NCBI GenBank assembly: GCA_945862215.1
Contig: CAMAXY010000005.1
Span: 21,466-85,465, forward strand
From: Singulisphaera sp. GP187
Lineage (GTDB): Bacteria > Planctomycetota > Phycisphaerae > Phycisphaerales > SM1A02
Direction of reading: 5' to 3'
Length of the DNA stretch: 64,000 nucleotides
The notes under the pieces are model-generated. The model was not told the origin of the DNA. It did no database searches and was given only the letters and a program-made list of their open reading frames with translations. The translations under genes were made by a program, and so were the position numbers. This document shows, one piece after another, positions 9,685-20,056 of this stretch (the first letter of the stretch is position 1; every line of letters starts with the position of its first letter).

Positions 9685-10368
9685 GTGAATCATTTTCAAG
9701 ATGTAGTGATGCAAAGCACTCGAGATTGGCCAAGCGAGCGATTCGAATTGCTCTGGCAACAAGTCGTTGTCGCTGCGCCCACTGGGCCATTCACAATTGA
9801 ACAAGTCGCGGCAATGCCGGTGATCACACATCCTGATTGGGGGAATGTTCCCGCAAGTGCGTGGGTGCAGATCACTGGAAAATTGGAACAGCGAACACCG
9901 ATGGGATCTGTGCATCCCGACGGAGAAGAATGGTTCGTGCGAACAAGCGAAGGAAATCCAATCGCCGTCTATGTGATGACGCAGTCGCAGTATCCAGTTG
10001 GATCGCTCGTTTCAATCATTGGGCGAGATGCTGGAACGATTCGTTTGGCGGATCGTCAAGGAACACTGCGCGAATATCCTGCGGTGATTGGCCGTCCAAT
10101 TGAACGCTCGGCAGCGCGCGAAATGCAAGTCGCATCAAAGGGAGCAAGTGTTGGATTCCCCGTCGGACTGATCGCGATTTTCGCTGTAATTGTCTTAATT
10201 GGCGCATGGTTCGGCGTTCGTGTGATGGCGAAGCGTTCGTCGGCAATGGGCGCGAGTCGAATTCGTGCCGTTGCAGATCGTGCTCGCGAGCGCGCAGGAT
10301 TCGCAGGAACAAACTCTGCATCGACATCTGCATCAAAACCCCTTTCATCAAAGAGTGAGAATTCATGA
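9685..10368 (+). CDS. Hypothetical protein with one C-terminal transmembrane helix
   Basis: Long ORF; helix FPVGLIAIFAVIVLIGAWFGV; ATGA overlap with aroB. Confidence 0.6.
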   Translation: MNHFQDVVMQSTRDWPSERFELLWQQVVVAAPTGPFTIEQVAAMPVITHPDWGNVPASAWVQITGKLEQRTPMGSVHPDGEEWFVRTSEGNPIAVYVMTQSQYPVGSLVSIIGRDAGTIRLADRQGTLREYPAVIGRPIERSAAREMQVASKGASVGFPVGLIAIFAVIVLIGAWFGVRVMAKRSSAMGASRIRAVADRARERAGFAGTNSASTSASKPLSSKSENS

Positions 10369-11519
10369 CACGCGAACTTATTCAGCGCATGGGAAACGAA
10401 ACTGCTCCGGTGATCATCGGCAGTGGAATACTCTCTTCGATTGCACAACACATTCGTCGAGCGAATGGCGGCAAGAATCCATTGAAGATTCTGATCGTCT
10501 TGGATGAAGCTGTTGCAACAACTTGGGCATCAGTTGTTGAGCAGTCGTTGAAGAACGATGCGGCGACGGGCGCAGAGATTTCACAGGTTTCCATTCTTGC
10601 GACAGAGCCCAACAAATCCGCTCATTCCTGGTCGAAAGTTATGGACGCGGCCGTGCGCGCGGACTTGGATCGACAAGGAATGATTATTGCGGTTGGTGGG
10701 GGAATTGTCACGGATATCGCAGGATTCTGCGCTGCAACTTACCTGCGCGGAATTGCTTGGGTCGCAGTGCCCACGACTCTTCTGGGTATGGTCGATGCAG
10801 CGATTGGGGGAAAGACTGGAATGAATCTTCCGCTTGCTGAAGCTCTGGGCGAAATTCACTGGGGGAAAAATCTTGCCGGTGCATTCTGGCCTCCGTCGGC
10901 AGTGGTCGCTGATACGCAAGCGCTCACAACATTGTCGCCACGAAACTTTCGTGCAGGGCTTGCAGAATGTCTCAAACATTCGATGTTGGTGGATGCATCA
11001 ATCGAGCCACTGCTCGCTTCGGCGCTTGCGATTTACACCAGCAGCGAGCCCGTGGATCAATGGAAGATGATCGATTTGATTGCGCGCTCAGCTGCGGTCA
11101 AGTTGGACATCGTCGCGGCCGATCCTCCCGAAGCCAATCAGCGAATGCTGTTGAACCTCGGTCACACATTTGCCCACGCGATCGAATCGCAATTCTCCAG
11201 TGAACTGCTCCATGGAGAAGCGGTCGCATTGGGGCTCGTCGCCGCCGCCGCGGCCTCTGCCGCATCGGGTCGAATGACTGCCTCTGGGGCCGCAAGTGTT
11301 CGAGATCGAGTCGCAGCGCTTGGCTTTCAAGTCAAGTTGCCGCAGTCGGCAACCGTCGAAACACTCGAAAAAGCCGCAGGATTCGACAAAAAACGGGTTG
11401 AAGGATCGCTGACGCTCATTTTGCCCAAGACCGGCGGCGGCGCAGACATCGTTCGCAAAGCTGATCCAGAATTGTTGCGCGTGGGATTGCGAGCGATCGG
11501 CGCAGTCGACTCGGTTTGA
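10365..11519 (+). CDS. aroB: 3-dehydroquinate synthase
   Basis: GGGIVTDIAGFCAATYLRGIAWVAVPTTLLGMVDAAIGGKTGMN and NLGHTFAHAIE...LLHGEAVALGL. Confidence 0.96.
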   Translation: MTRELIQRMGNETAPVIIGSGILSSIAQHIRRANGGKNPLKILIVLDEAVATTWASVVEQSLKNDAATGAEISQVSILATEPNKSAHSWSKVMDAAVRADLDRQGMIIAVGGGIVTDIAGFCAATYLRGIAWVAVPTTLLGMVDAAIGGKTGMNLPLAEALGEIHWGKNLAGAFWPPSAVVADTQALTTLSPRNFRAGLAECLKHSMLVDASIEPLLASALAIYTSSEPVDQWKMIDLIARSAAVKLDIVAADPPEANQRMLLNLGHTFAHAIESQFSSELLHGEAVALGLVAAAAASAASGRMTASGAASVRDRVAALGFQVKLPQSATVETLEKAAGFDKKRVEGSLTLILPKTGGGADIVRKADPELLRVGLRAIGAVDSV

Positions 11520-11626
11520 GATTTGCTTTGGACTCGCTTCTGAGTTGCTCCAAATTTGGTTTTGCCCTGATTCAGATTTCTCCAGACTTCAAGAGAAGTG
11601 GGCAAGTCTGTCGATCTTGAGGCAAG

Positions 11627-12619
11627 ATGCGTGTGATTGCAATCGTGAATCAGAAAGGTGGAAGTGGCAAGACCACCACAGCGGTCAACCTTGCCGCGGT
11701 TCTTGCCGCACGCAAACAGCGAACGCTCTTGGTCGACCTCGATCCACAAGGTCACTGTGGACTTGCTTTGGGTGTTCCCGCAGCTCGAATTGAGGTGGGA
11801 ATCGAAGATGCACTTCGACAAGGAAGTGGCACAGCGCTTTTGGACGACGGACTATTTTGGGAGCCCGCGCCAGGATTGGTTTTGGCTCCATGCACAGTCA
11901 ACTTAGCGATGCTCGAAGCTCCTGGCGGTCCGCTGCACGATGCGCCAGATCGAGATCGTCGTCTCGCAGGACTTCTTGATCGAGTTGCGCCACGATTTGA
12001 GTGGTGCATCATCGATTGTCCTCCTCACATTGGACTTCTTGTCTTTAATGCACTGCGCGCTTGCGATGAAGTAATCATTCCCATCGAAACGGGATACTTC
12101 GCATTTCGCGCAGCTGAACGGCAAGTGTCAACAATCCGAGCAGTTGCAGACAAACTTCAAAGGCCAATTGCAATTCGAGTCCTCCCAACCTTAGTCCGTC
12201 AAGAATCCCGCATTTCACAGGACATTTTAGCGGCAATCGACCGTACGTTTGGAGAAAATGTGGTGCCAACGATGATCCGCGAACATGATGTTTTGCGTGA
12301 AGCGGCGGGATTTGGTCAGCCTGTAACCGAATACGCGCCAACATCCGATGCACGTAAAGATTTCGAGAGACTTGCAGATTGGATGATCTCTCAAGACATC
12401 ACTGCGCAGCGGGCAGGAGGAGTCGCAGCGGGAAGCGACTCGTCCAATCCAGATGCAGCAGTGTTCGCTCAACTTTCTGCGCCGCGAACGAACACGCGTT
12501 CAGTCGAGCCACCAATTGTCGAAATCGAAGTGCAAAGTCCAGCACCATCTGTTGGCGAGGGTCGAATGGGAGAGGTTGCCGAGCGATTACGCGCGACGAA
12601 ATTGGATCAAGCCATATGA
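11627..12619 (+). CDS. parA: ParA/Soj family ATPase
   Basis: Deviant Walker [36 protein letters not shown]. Confidence 0.88.
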   Translation: MRVIAIVNQKGGSGKTTTAVNLAAVLAARKQRTLLVDLDPQGHCGLALGVPAARIEVGIEDALRQGSGTALLDDGLFWEPAPGLVLAPCTVNLAMLEAPGGPLHDAPDRDRRLAGLLDRVAPRFEWCIIDCPPHIGLLVFNALRACDEVIIPIETGYFAFRAAERQVSTIRAVADKLQRPIAIRVLPTLVRQESRISQDILAAIDRTFGENVVPTMIREHDVLREAAGFGQPVTEYAPTSDARKDFERLADWMISQDITAQRAGGVAAGSDSSNPDAAVFAQLSAPRTNTRSVEPPIVEIEVQSPAPSVGEGRMGEVAERLRATKLDQAI

Positions 12620-13878
12620 GCCGCGCCACCGACGACTTTGATGGAATCACTTCAGCATTTCTTGGCGGAGGTTCAAACATTTCCAAGCAGTCTGGATTTG
12701 TAAAAGGTTCTCCGTCGAGTTCTCGGCATGGGCAGCCGATGCCGACATTGCTGATCGTGGGAAATGTTCCAACACTCGCAGGAATTTGGATTGCTCAGTA
12801 CGCAGACCAACACGCTCGAACATCTGGTCCAGTTGCGCTGATTCGTCTCGATGGTGCAGCAAGTCGTGGCGAGGTCTATCGAGCTCAAGGTCGCGCTCTT
12901 CCAACTGAAGGAGGAGCATGGATGGAACGCGCGAGCGTCTTTGCACGATCGTGGATCGTCTGCACGGATTGCCAAAGCGATGCATCGGCGATTGCGCTTT
13001 CTGGATGTTCGTTGGTATTGCTCAGCGGAACAGATGAAACTGCGATTGCTGCAGCAAAAAAGACAATTGAAGCAGTTGTGCAAGCTGGGAAAGTGGGGGG
13101 CGCAGAGCCGTGCGAAATTGTACTCGCATTTGTTGGATCCCCAGAAACATCAGCGCAAGCAGCATGCAATTCTTTGATCGCATGGGCGGCAGAGCGAACG
13201 ATCTCTGTTCGCTTGTCGCTTGGTGCACATTCTCCTCGAGTCGATCGAGTCGAATCTTCGGGTCCTGTTCCGCTTGCGATGTTGAGCTCGCTCGATGTTG
13301 CCGCTGCTCTGGAATTTATTGGAATTGCAATGAATGGAAATCCAGATCGATTTTCGGATCGAGAGCGACCAATGGCGCGCCCTGCAATCGCATCGCCGCA
13401 AGCGCATATGGTGCAAGCGCAGGATCCAGCTGACATCGCGCCCAAAGTTGTCGCTCCTTCGATTTCTGCGCAGAAGCCAACAGTCTCTCAGCAGGATTCA
13501 TCCACAACTAGCAACGGAGTTGTGCGAGATTATTTCCCTGAATTCACAGCTCTCGCATTCAATTGCCCAGATGCTGCAAATGTCCAATTGGCATCAGATG
13601 AATTTTCAGCGCTGCACTTGATTCAATCAAACACTGGCGCAAATGGCCTTCGAATTTCCGCTGGTTGGGCGCGTGCGAATTGGAAATTGCTCTGCGCTGC
13701 TTGTCCGCAACTCAATTCCTCAAACGCGCGAATCATCGAACACATCTTGCTCGATGATGCACGCGATGCAGCGCTTCTGCACCGAACTGGCGTCTTGCTT
13801 CACGCACGTATCGATGTTGCGGTCATGGGTACAGTTGTACGCCGTCGAGTCGATCTGAATTCTTCAGAAACCGCATGA
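12616..13878 (+). CDS. Hypothetical protein translationally coupled to ParA
   Basis: ATG 12616 overlaps the ParA stop (ATGA). The ORF call from 12379 includes spurious N-terminal codons. Confidence 0.7.
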   Translation: MSRATDDFDGITSAFLGGGSNISKQSGFVKGSPSSSRHGQPMPTLLIVGNVPTLAGIWIAQYADQHARTSGPVALIRLDGAASRGEVYRAQGRALPTEGGAWMERASVFARSWIVCTDCQSDASAIALSGCSLVLLSGTDETAIAAAKKTIEAVVQAGKVGGAEPCEIVLAFVGSPETSAQAACNSLIAWAAERTISVRLSLGAHSPRVDRVESSGPVPLAMLSSLDVAAALEFIGIAMNGNPDRFSDRERPMARPAIASPQAHMVQAQDPADIAPKVVAPSISAQKPTVSQQDSSTTSNGVVRDYFPEFTALAFNCPDAANVQLASDEFSALHLIQSNTGANGLRISAGWARANWKLLCAACPQLNSSNARIIEHILLDDARDAALLHRTGVLLHARIDVAVMGTVVRRRVDLNSSETA

Positions 13879-13888
13879 TTCCAGAGGT

Positions 13889-14884
13889 TTATCGCCGCTC
13901 AGCGAGCGCGGCATTCCAGACTCGAAGCCAATTTTGATGCGCAAATTTTGAGCATGCAGTCGCGCTCCAGCCGCACGAAGCCAATGCATTAGTCAAAGCC
14001 TCAAAGTGTTCAGGTCCGCGCAATCCTTCTGGCGCCGAAGCTGGTCCAAACCCACCATCGAGATCAGATCCAAGAACGCAGACATCGTCGCACTCAGCCA
14101 GCGTGGCAATATGCTCAACATGATCAAGCGCATCATTCAAAGTGGCTGGCCGATCGACCGCCAGGAACTTGCCGTACAAATTCAATCCGACGACTCCGCC
14201 GCGCCGAGTGATTTCGCGCACTTGATCGTCGCGGATATGACGTTGATTCGATCCCATGAAAGTGCGAGCGTTGGAATGCGATGCCACGATTGGCCGAGTC
14301 GTTGCGCCGACGAGATCATCGAACGCAGCATCCGAAAGATGACTTGCATCATGCACTATGCCAAGCGAATCGAATGCTGCAACCACATCGCGACCAGCTG
14401 CAGTCAACCCTCCGCCATTCGAATTTCCGCCTGCGAATCGCGAACCAAGCGCCCAAGTCAATCCACACATTCGCACGCCGCGCGTATGCCACCGAGCAAC
14501 ATCATCTGCATCTCGAATGGGATCAGCGCCTTCCATCAGAATCAGCAATCGCGTTTTACTTTCATCGGCAAGGTCTTCGCGCGTGCGAACAATGCGCACG
14601 AGTCCTTCACTTTCGAGAGTTTCGTAATAAGACATTTGCAATTCGGCCGCGCGATTTGCACCAGTCCAATCACTTGCATCGCGATATCCCCATGGTTTCG
14701 TGGATGCGTCTGAACCCATCTCCACAAAAATGGTTGCAGCGATCACGCCGACATTTCCACGCCGAAGCGCGGGAAGACTGACGCAGCGATCTTCACCATT
14801 GACGGGTTCACGTCGAATATCACCGCATTGCATCGCGATATATGCGAGATCAAGATGGCCATCAATCCATGCGAGTGACATCAC
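13889..14884 (-). CDS. Membrane dipeptidase (peptidase M19) family protein
   Basis: WIDGHLDLAY, LLILMEGADPI, GLTWALGSRFAGG, PIVASHSNAR, LGSDLDGGFG. Confidence 0.88.
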   Translation of the reverse strand: MMSLAWIDGHLDLAYIAMQCGDIRREPVNGEDRCVSLPALRRGNVGVIAATIFVEMGSDASTKPWGYRDASDWTGANRAAELQMSYYETLESEGLVRIVRTREDLADESKTRLLILMEGADPIRDADDVARWHTRGVRMCGLTWALGSRFAGGNSNGGGLTAAGRDVVAAFDSLGIVHDASHLSDAAFDDLVGATTRPIVASHSNARTFMGSNQRHIRDDQVREITRRGGVVGLNLYGKFLAVDRPATLNDALDHVEHIATLAECDDVCVLGSDLDGGFGPASAPEGLRGPEHFEALTNALASCGWSATACSKFAHQNWLRVWNAALAERR

Positions 14885-14930
14885 ATCAGACTAGTCGTTT
14901 GGCATCTTGATCGACTACGATGGATATTCA

Positions 14931-15407
14931 ATGAGTGTCGCTTCAACATCCGCGCCAGTTGCAAGAGGACAAGGGCAGCGTCTTTCGATCCAAGAGCGTT
15001 TGACCATCACGGCGCTCTCGCTCTGCGCGATCATGCTCTTGTCCGTGGCGGCGTGGCTTCAGCCTGCTTCTGCAGGAATGGGAACACATACGCAACTCGG
15101 AATCCCAGCATGTTCATGGCCCGCCACGGTTGGCTTGCCGTGTCCAAGTTGTGGAATGACAACGGCATTCGCACTCGCGGCAGATGGCAGATTCTTTGAC
15201 TCTTTTCTGGCGCAACCGATGGGTTTTTTGCTTGCAGTTGCCACAGCTGGATTCGCAGTCGTCTCGGCATACGCGGCGCTTACAGGCTCTCGAATGCTCA
15301 GTGCAATCACCGATAAAATTGGCGGGAGATTTTGGTGGTTTTTTGGCGCCGCAATTCTGTTGTCGTGGGGCTATAAGATGCTGACCTTGAGAGGATTGAT
15401 TGCATGA
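14931..15407 (+). CDS. DUF2752-type membrane protein
   Basis: GIPACSWPATVGLPCPSCGMTTAFALAADG is the DUF2752 signature; two further TM segments. Confidence 0.8.
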   Translation: MSVASTSAPVARGQGQRLSIQERLTITALSLCAIMLLSVAAWLQPASAGMGTHTQLGIPACSWPATVGLPCPSCGMTTAFALAADGRFFDSFLAQPMGFLLAVATAGFAVVSAYAALTGSRMLSAITDKIGGRFWWFFGAAILLSWGYKMLTLRGLIA

Positions 15408-16120
15408 ACAAGCGCATGGACAATATTCAACGACTGCGAAAGACTTCATGCGTGGCAGCACGCATCTGTTGCCTTCTGACGATGGCATCGCTTCTTCCGA
15501 TGAGTGGCTGCATTCTGGCGGGACTCAGTTCTGCAATCGGTGCAAATATTGAAAAGGAAAAGCAAATCGAAGTGCTTGCAAAGTATCGCGGACTTGAAAA
15601 TAAATCGGTTGCGGTGCTCGCGCATTCGGATCAGCGGACGTCGTATGAGTTTCCAACTGCGATTCCAAACATCATCGGCAATGTGGTGCTGATCTTGGAC
15701 AAAAATGTTCCAGGTGTTCGAGTGCTTGATCCTCGCTATTCGGTGACATGGATGCATCAGACACCAGGGTGGCCGACAAGCCCACTCGCAGATCTCGCCA
15801 TTGAACTGGATGTCGATCGCGTGATCGTGATCGATATCTTTGAATACCGCTTAAATCCAGAAGGAAACAGTTTTCTTTGGGATGGCGTCGCAGGAGCAAA
15901 TGTCAGCGTCGTGGAGCGAGACGGTATTGATCCAGATTCATTCGCTGAAGAATTTCAGGTCATTTCGAAATTCCCAGATATGGAAGGAATCGGCAAAGCG
16001 CAGGCAGGTCCTCGCGAAATCGAAATTGGTTTGCAGAAAACATTTGTCGATCAAGTGGGATTTCTTTTCTATGACCATGCCGAGGAAAAATATCCTGATC
16101 GTGGAATCAGGCGCAAATGA
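15404..16120 (+). CDS. Lipoprotein of unknown function (pair member 1)
   Basis: Lipobox LLPMSGC; ATGA overlaps on both sides. Confidence 0.65.
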   Translation: MNKRMDNIQRLRKTSCVAARICCLLTMASLLPMSGCILAGLSSAIGANIEKEKQIEVLAKYRGLENKSVAVLAHSDQRTSYEFPTAIPNIIGNVVLILDKNVPGVRVLDPRYSVTWMHQTPGWPTSPLADLAIELDVDRVIVIDIFEYRLNPEGNSFLWDGVAGANVSVVERDGIDPDSFAEEFQVISKFPDMEGIGKAQAGPREIEIGLQKTFVDQVGFLFYDHAEEKYPDRGIRRK

Positions 16121-16800
16121 ATCGATCTCGGCAGAAATTTCTCCAGCTGCAATTCCGCGCGACCGCAATCTCTGTGATATGCGCTGCTGTTTTGTTGGTC
16201 GCTGGATGTAATTATCTTCTTCCCGCCAGCTACATCATTGAAGGGCCGCCTAAAGCACCTGCTGCGTTTGAACTTCCATCCAAGCGAACGGTCGTCATTG
16301 TGGATGACAAAATAAATCGAATGCCTCGCGTTGCGCTGCGGGTTGGTATTGGCGATTCTGTCGGCACGCATTTGCTGGAAAACGACGTTGTTCCAGAAAC
16401 GATCACCACGCGGGATGCGGTCGCATTGATTCGACGAATGGACACTGCATCAAAGCCGATTTCGATCCAGCGGATATGCGAATCACTCGGCGCGGAGCAA
16501 GTTGTCTATGTCGAAATCGACGAATTTAATTTGTCGGGCGGTCGTGAAGAGGGCGGGCCAGAAGCAGTGGCTTTAGTCAAGGTCCTCGACATTGCAAACG
16601 GATCTCGTCTTTGGCCCACGGCGGGATCAGAAGCGGTCCAGAGTTTTTTGCAAGACATCAATCCATCTCTGATCACAACAAGTGCTGGACGAAGAGAAGT
16701 TGAAGACAAGCTTGCGGAAAAGTTGGGCGAAGATATTGCAAAACTGTTCTACGCCCACGAAAGACGCGAACTTGGCGGTCGCCTTGGTGTGAAGAAGTGA
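16117..16800 (+). CDS. Lipoprotein of unknown function (pair member 2)
   Basis: Lipobox LLVAGC; layout similar to the preceding ORF (V-rich strands, V.VDI.EF/VYVEIDEF, C-terminal LFYDHAE/LFYAHER). Confidence 0.65.
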   Translation: MNRSRQKFLQLQFRATAISVICAAVLLVAGCNYLLPASYIIEGPPKAPAAFELPSKRTVVIVDDKINRMPRVALRVGIGDSVGTHLLENDVVPETITTRDAVALIRRMDTASKPISIQRICESLGAEQVVYVEIDEFNLSGGREEGGPEAVALVKVLDIANGSRLWPTAGSEAVQSFLQDINPSLITTSAGRREVEDKLAEKLGEDIAKLFYAHERRELGGRLGVKK

Positions 16801-17753
16801 TTGGTCGTGTGAGGTTGAGTCATCTGCCACGTGCGGGAATCTTGCACCTTGTGCAAACAACTGGTGATGTCGGTTGGACTGCAGGAGCGATGACTGGCGA
16901 TTCGATCGCAGACATGCGGATCGCAGTCGGCCCTTCTGCCGTCAGTCATTCAAATCGAGCACTGTTGATTGCATTCAACAGCATTCTGACCGCACCGCTC
17001 GGCATCGAACGATTGCTTGTGCGCCGATTGCAAGCGTGGGTTCAACGCCATGGAACTTGCCCACAAAAAATCATGGCTTATGGCGCAGCTGCTGGAGATC
17101 TTGCTCATGCATCGCTTCCTGGTGTTGATCGGGTTGTTCATCTGGAACCTCCGGCGCAGGCACAAAGAAATTGTGCGCAAGCTGCGACCGAATATTGGAG
17201 ACGAACTGCAGAGTTGCAGCGGGATGATGTGCGAAGAAGTCTTGGGATTTCTGAAAGTGCATTGGTGATCTTGGCTGTTGGTGATCGCGCGGATTCGATC
17301 GATGCTCGAGCAGCATTTGCTGCAAGTGGTCGAGCAGTGTTAGGCGGCGCCAATGTTGTGCTGATCGTTCCGACGCGGGCTCAATGGGTTTTGGAAACGA
17401 AGCGGCATGCGCGAATTTCACGAATGGAAGATCAGTTTATGGCGATCGATGGAGCGGAGATTCCAAGTTCACTTTGGCTTGCAGCAGATGCAATGTTATT
17501 GCAAGCCCGAGGGGATGAATCGGAGAGTCGATGGTGGGGATGGTGTCGATGGTGGGCGCTCGCTGCAGGCATTGGCGTGATCCACGATTCATGTATCGAA
17601 CAGTGCGAGGGAACTCTTGCTTTTACACGCGGTGATCGCGATGAACTTGTGCGGCTTTTGATTCAGATTGCTGACGATTGTGGGGCGGGTGGAAGCATGT
17701 TGCGAGCCTTGTCTGAGTGCGCGATTCGAAGTGCACAAGCGGCGGCGAAATAG
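16797..17753 (+). CDS. Glycosyltransferase-like protein
   Basis: LGISESALVILAVGDRADSIDARAAFAASGRA and a C-terminal region resembling GT-B fold proteins; coupled by ATGA overlap to the upstream lipoprotein. Confidence 0.45.
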   Translation: MIGRVRLSHLPRAGILHLVQTTGDVGWTAGAMTGDSIADMRIAVGPSAVSHSNRALLIAFNSILTAPLGIERLLVRRLQAWVQRHGTCPQKIMAYGAAAGDLAHASLPGVDRVVHLEPPAQAQRNCAQAATEYWRRTAELQRDDVRRSLGISESALVILAVGDRADSIDARAAFAASGRAVLGGANVVLIVPTRAQWVLETKRHARISRMEDQFMAIDGAEIPSSLWLAADAMLLQARGDESESRWWGWCRWWALAAGIGVIHDSCIEQCEGTLAFTRGDRDELVRLLIQIADDCGAGGSMLRALSECAIRSAQAAAK

Positions 17754-17765
17754 AGCCACGAATTC

Positions 17766-18502
17766 GAGCCACGGAAATGCATAAGTGGTCAGCCGTGAAA
17801 AGTCCTCTCGGGGCTCAGACAGTCCTCGGCGACCGACACGATCTGGTTTGCGAAATTTTATTGCAAGTGCCGTCGGCCGCCTGCGGAACTCGCCCGAGAG
17901 AACTTTCCAACGGCTGGGCACGCAAGCGGATGCGCGCAAGCACTGCAGCGTCGAGCCTCTGAAATGGGCAACCCGTGTCGTTTTTCGACACTTGTTGCCC
18001 ATTTCAAGCAGTAGAGCGTGCCAAAGTCGGGGGAGCCTGCGGAACTCGCCCGAGAGAACTTTCCAGCGGCCTGGCACGCAAACAGATGTGCAACTGATCT
18101 GAAAAACGTTCGAGCGAGAATTTGATTCGCTACCGTGGGCAGCGGAATGATTTGAACCCCGGCGAGTTTGCAAGCCGAGCCGGAGTCTGCGTACTTGTTT
18201 CGCGCGCGCCGGAGGGCGCGCTGGATTTCAGCGCGCAGCATGTTTGAGCCCGGGGGCAAATCAGTCCACTGCCCAAAATCTGCACGAACCACTTTTGAGT
18301 CCATGCATTAGTGGGCAGCCGTGAAAAGTCCTCTCGGGGCTCAGACAGTCCTCGGCGACCGACACGATCTGGTTTACGAAATTTTATTACAAGTGCCGTC
18401 GGCCGCCTGCGGAACTCGCCCGAGAGAACTTTCCAGCGGCTGGAAACGCAAGCGGATGCGCGACTGATTTGAAAAACGTTCGAGCGAGAATTTGATTCGC
18501 TG
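17766..18502. repeat. Composite palindromic repeat, locus 1 (R1-R2-R1)
   Basis: CAGCCGTGAAAAGTCCTCTCGGGGCTCAGACAGTCCTCGGCGACCGACACGATCTG occurs here twice and again near 36.6, 36.9 and 39.7 kb. Confidence 0.93.
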
Positions 18503-18533
18503 CTCACCACTGCATTTCAAAATTATTTTTTCG

Positions 18534-20051
18534 CTATGCCAAAATCTGTTTGATCACGTCACCCTTGACGTCGGTCAGTCGATAGTCGCGCCCTTGTGCT
18601 CGATAGACAAGTCCTTTGTGATCCATCCCAAGCAAGTGCAACATGGTCGCGTGTAAATCGTGGACTTCGACGGGGTTTTCGACGATGTTGTACGAATAAT
18701 CGTCGGTCTTTCCATACGAGATTCCAGGTTTCACTCCGCCGCCTGCAAGCCAAAGACTGAAGCAGCGCGGATGATGATCGCGCCCATAGTTTGTTTTCGT
18801 CAACATGCCTTGGCTGTATGCCGTACGTCCGAATTCGCCAGACCAGAGAACAAGCGTCTCGTCCAGAAGTCCCAGTCGCTTGAGATCCTTGATCAGCGCC
18901 GCTTGTGGTTGATCAACATCTTTACACTGCGCGCGCAATTCGTTTGGAAGATTTCCGTGCTGATCCCATCCGCGCATATAAAGCTGAATGAATCGCACAT
19001 CGCGCTGAGCAAGTCGTCGCGCCATCAAACAATTTGCGGCGAAACTCCCTGGAGTTCGAACATCGGGACCATACATTTCAAGTGTCTGCTCAGACTCGTC
19101 GCTGAAGTCAGTCAACTCTGGGACAGACATCTGCATCCGATACGCCATTTCAAATTGCGAAATGCGAGCCTGCACTTCGGGATCAAGGCTCGTTGCAAAT
19201 TCTTCTTGATTGATTTCTCCAACGAGATCAAGCATGCGTCGGCGATCTTCGCGCGTGACTCCATCGGGGTCGCGCAGATACAACACCGCATCACGCCCAG
19301 CGCGAAGTCTGCACCCTTGATGTTCACTTGGAAGAAATCCACTTCCCCAAAAACGCGCAGAAAGAGCCTGCATATTGCCTTTTCCTTGCGTGATCATGAC
19401 CACGAAAGACGGCATATTTTTATTCCCGCTCCCCAAGCCATAACTCATCCACGAACCGAATGATGGACGGCCTGGTTGTTCGCTGCCAGTTTGGAAAAAG
19501 GTAATACCTGGTTCGTGATTGATCGCCTGCGTGTGCATCGAGTGGATGAAGCAGATTTCCTTTGCAACCGAACCGGTATAAGGCAGCAGTTCCGAAAGCA
19601 TCATGCCGCCTTCATTGTTTTCATGTCGATCGAATCGAAAGACAGTTGGTGCAACTGGAAAACTTGTCTGGCCACTTGTCATCGTGGTGATGCGTTGCCC
19701 ATTCCGAATCGAAGATGGAAGTTCTTTGTTGAATTGATCAACGAGATGCGGTTTATAGTCATACAAATCAAGTTGGCTTGGTGCACCTTCCATATGCATA
19801 TAGATGACGCGTTTCGCCTTTGGCGCATAGTGCGGCAAGTTTGCAAGGACACTTTTCGCATCAGTTGCAATAGGTGCGGCACTTGCAGCGCGTGAACCCA
19901 TCAACTGTGCAAGTGCAACTCCACCTAAGCCAGCACCGAGTGATCCAGCGACAGAACCAAAGAATCTCCGTCGTGTGAGATTGAGAAGATATTCTTCGAG
20001 TGCATCTGCGGATCCTTCACGCGCTGCTGGATTGTGTGGTCGTGAGCTCAT
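18534..20051 (-). CDS. DUF1501 domain-containing protein
   Basis: Twin-arginine-like N-terminus RRRFFGSVAGSLGAGLGGVALAQLMG and VIYMHMEGAPSQLDLYDYKP; paired with a PSD1-type protein. Confidence 0.9.
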   Translation of the reverse strand: MSSRPHNPAAREGSADALEEYLLNLTRRRFFGSVAGSLGAGLGGVALAQLMGSRAASAAPIATDAKSVLANLPHYAPKAKRVIYMHMEGAPSQLDLYDYKPHLVDQFNKELPSSIRNGQRITTMTSGQTSFPVAPTVFRFDRHENNEGGMMLSELLPYTGSVAKEICFIHSMHTQAINHEPGITFFQTGSEQPGRPSFGSWMSYGLGSGNKNMPSFVVMITQGKGNMQALSARFWGSGFLPSEHQGCRLRAGRDAVLYLRDPDGVTREDRRRMLDLVGEINQEEFATSLDPEVQARISQFEMAYRMQMSVPELTDFSDESEQTLEMYGPDVRTPGSFAANCLMARRLAQRDVRFIQLYMRGWDQHGNLPNELRAQCKDVDQPQAALIKDLKRLGLLDETLVLWSGEFGRTAYSQGMLTKTNYGRDHHPRCFSLWLAGGGVKPGISYGKTDDYSYNIVENPVEVHDLHATMLHLLGMDHKGLVYRAQGRDYRLTDVKGDVIKQILA

Positions 20052-20056
20052 GTGGT

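Noticed and set aside
17589-18173. Minus-strand ORFs through the repeats (MQTRRGSNHSAA...RWKVLSGEFRRRPTALAIKFRK...REDFSRLPTNAFP) conserved between loci
   Set aside because: Similarity is explained by DNA-level repeat identity; the frame is broken in the 39.7 kb copy and compensatory base changes favour a structural element over a protein.
18134-18278. tRNA-Cys-like sequence on the minus strand of R2 (GGCTTGCAAACTC...GGGGTTCAAATC...GCTGCCC)
   Set aside because: The acceptor-like ends pair and a GCA-like anticodon loop can be imagined, but the T-arm does not pair (CGGGG/CATTC) and the D-arm region is absent. It is better explained as the R2 palindrome.
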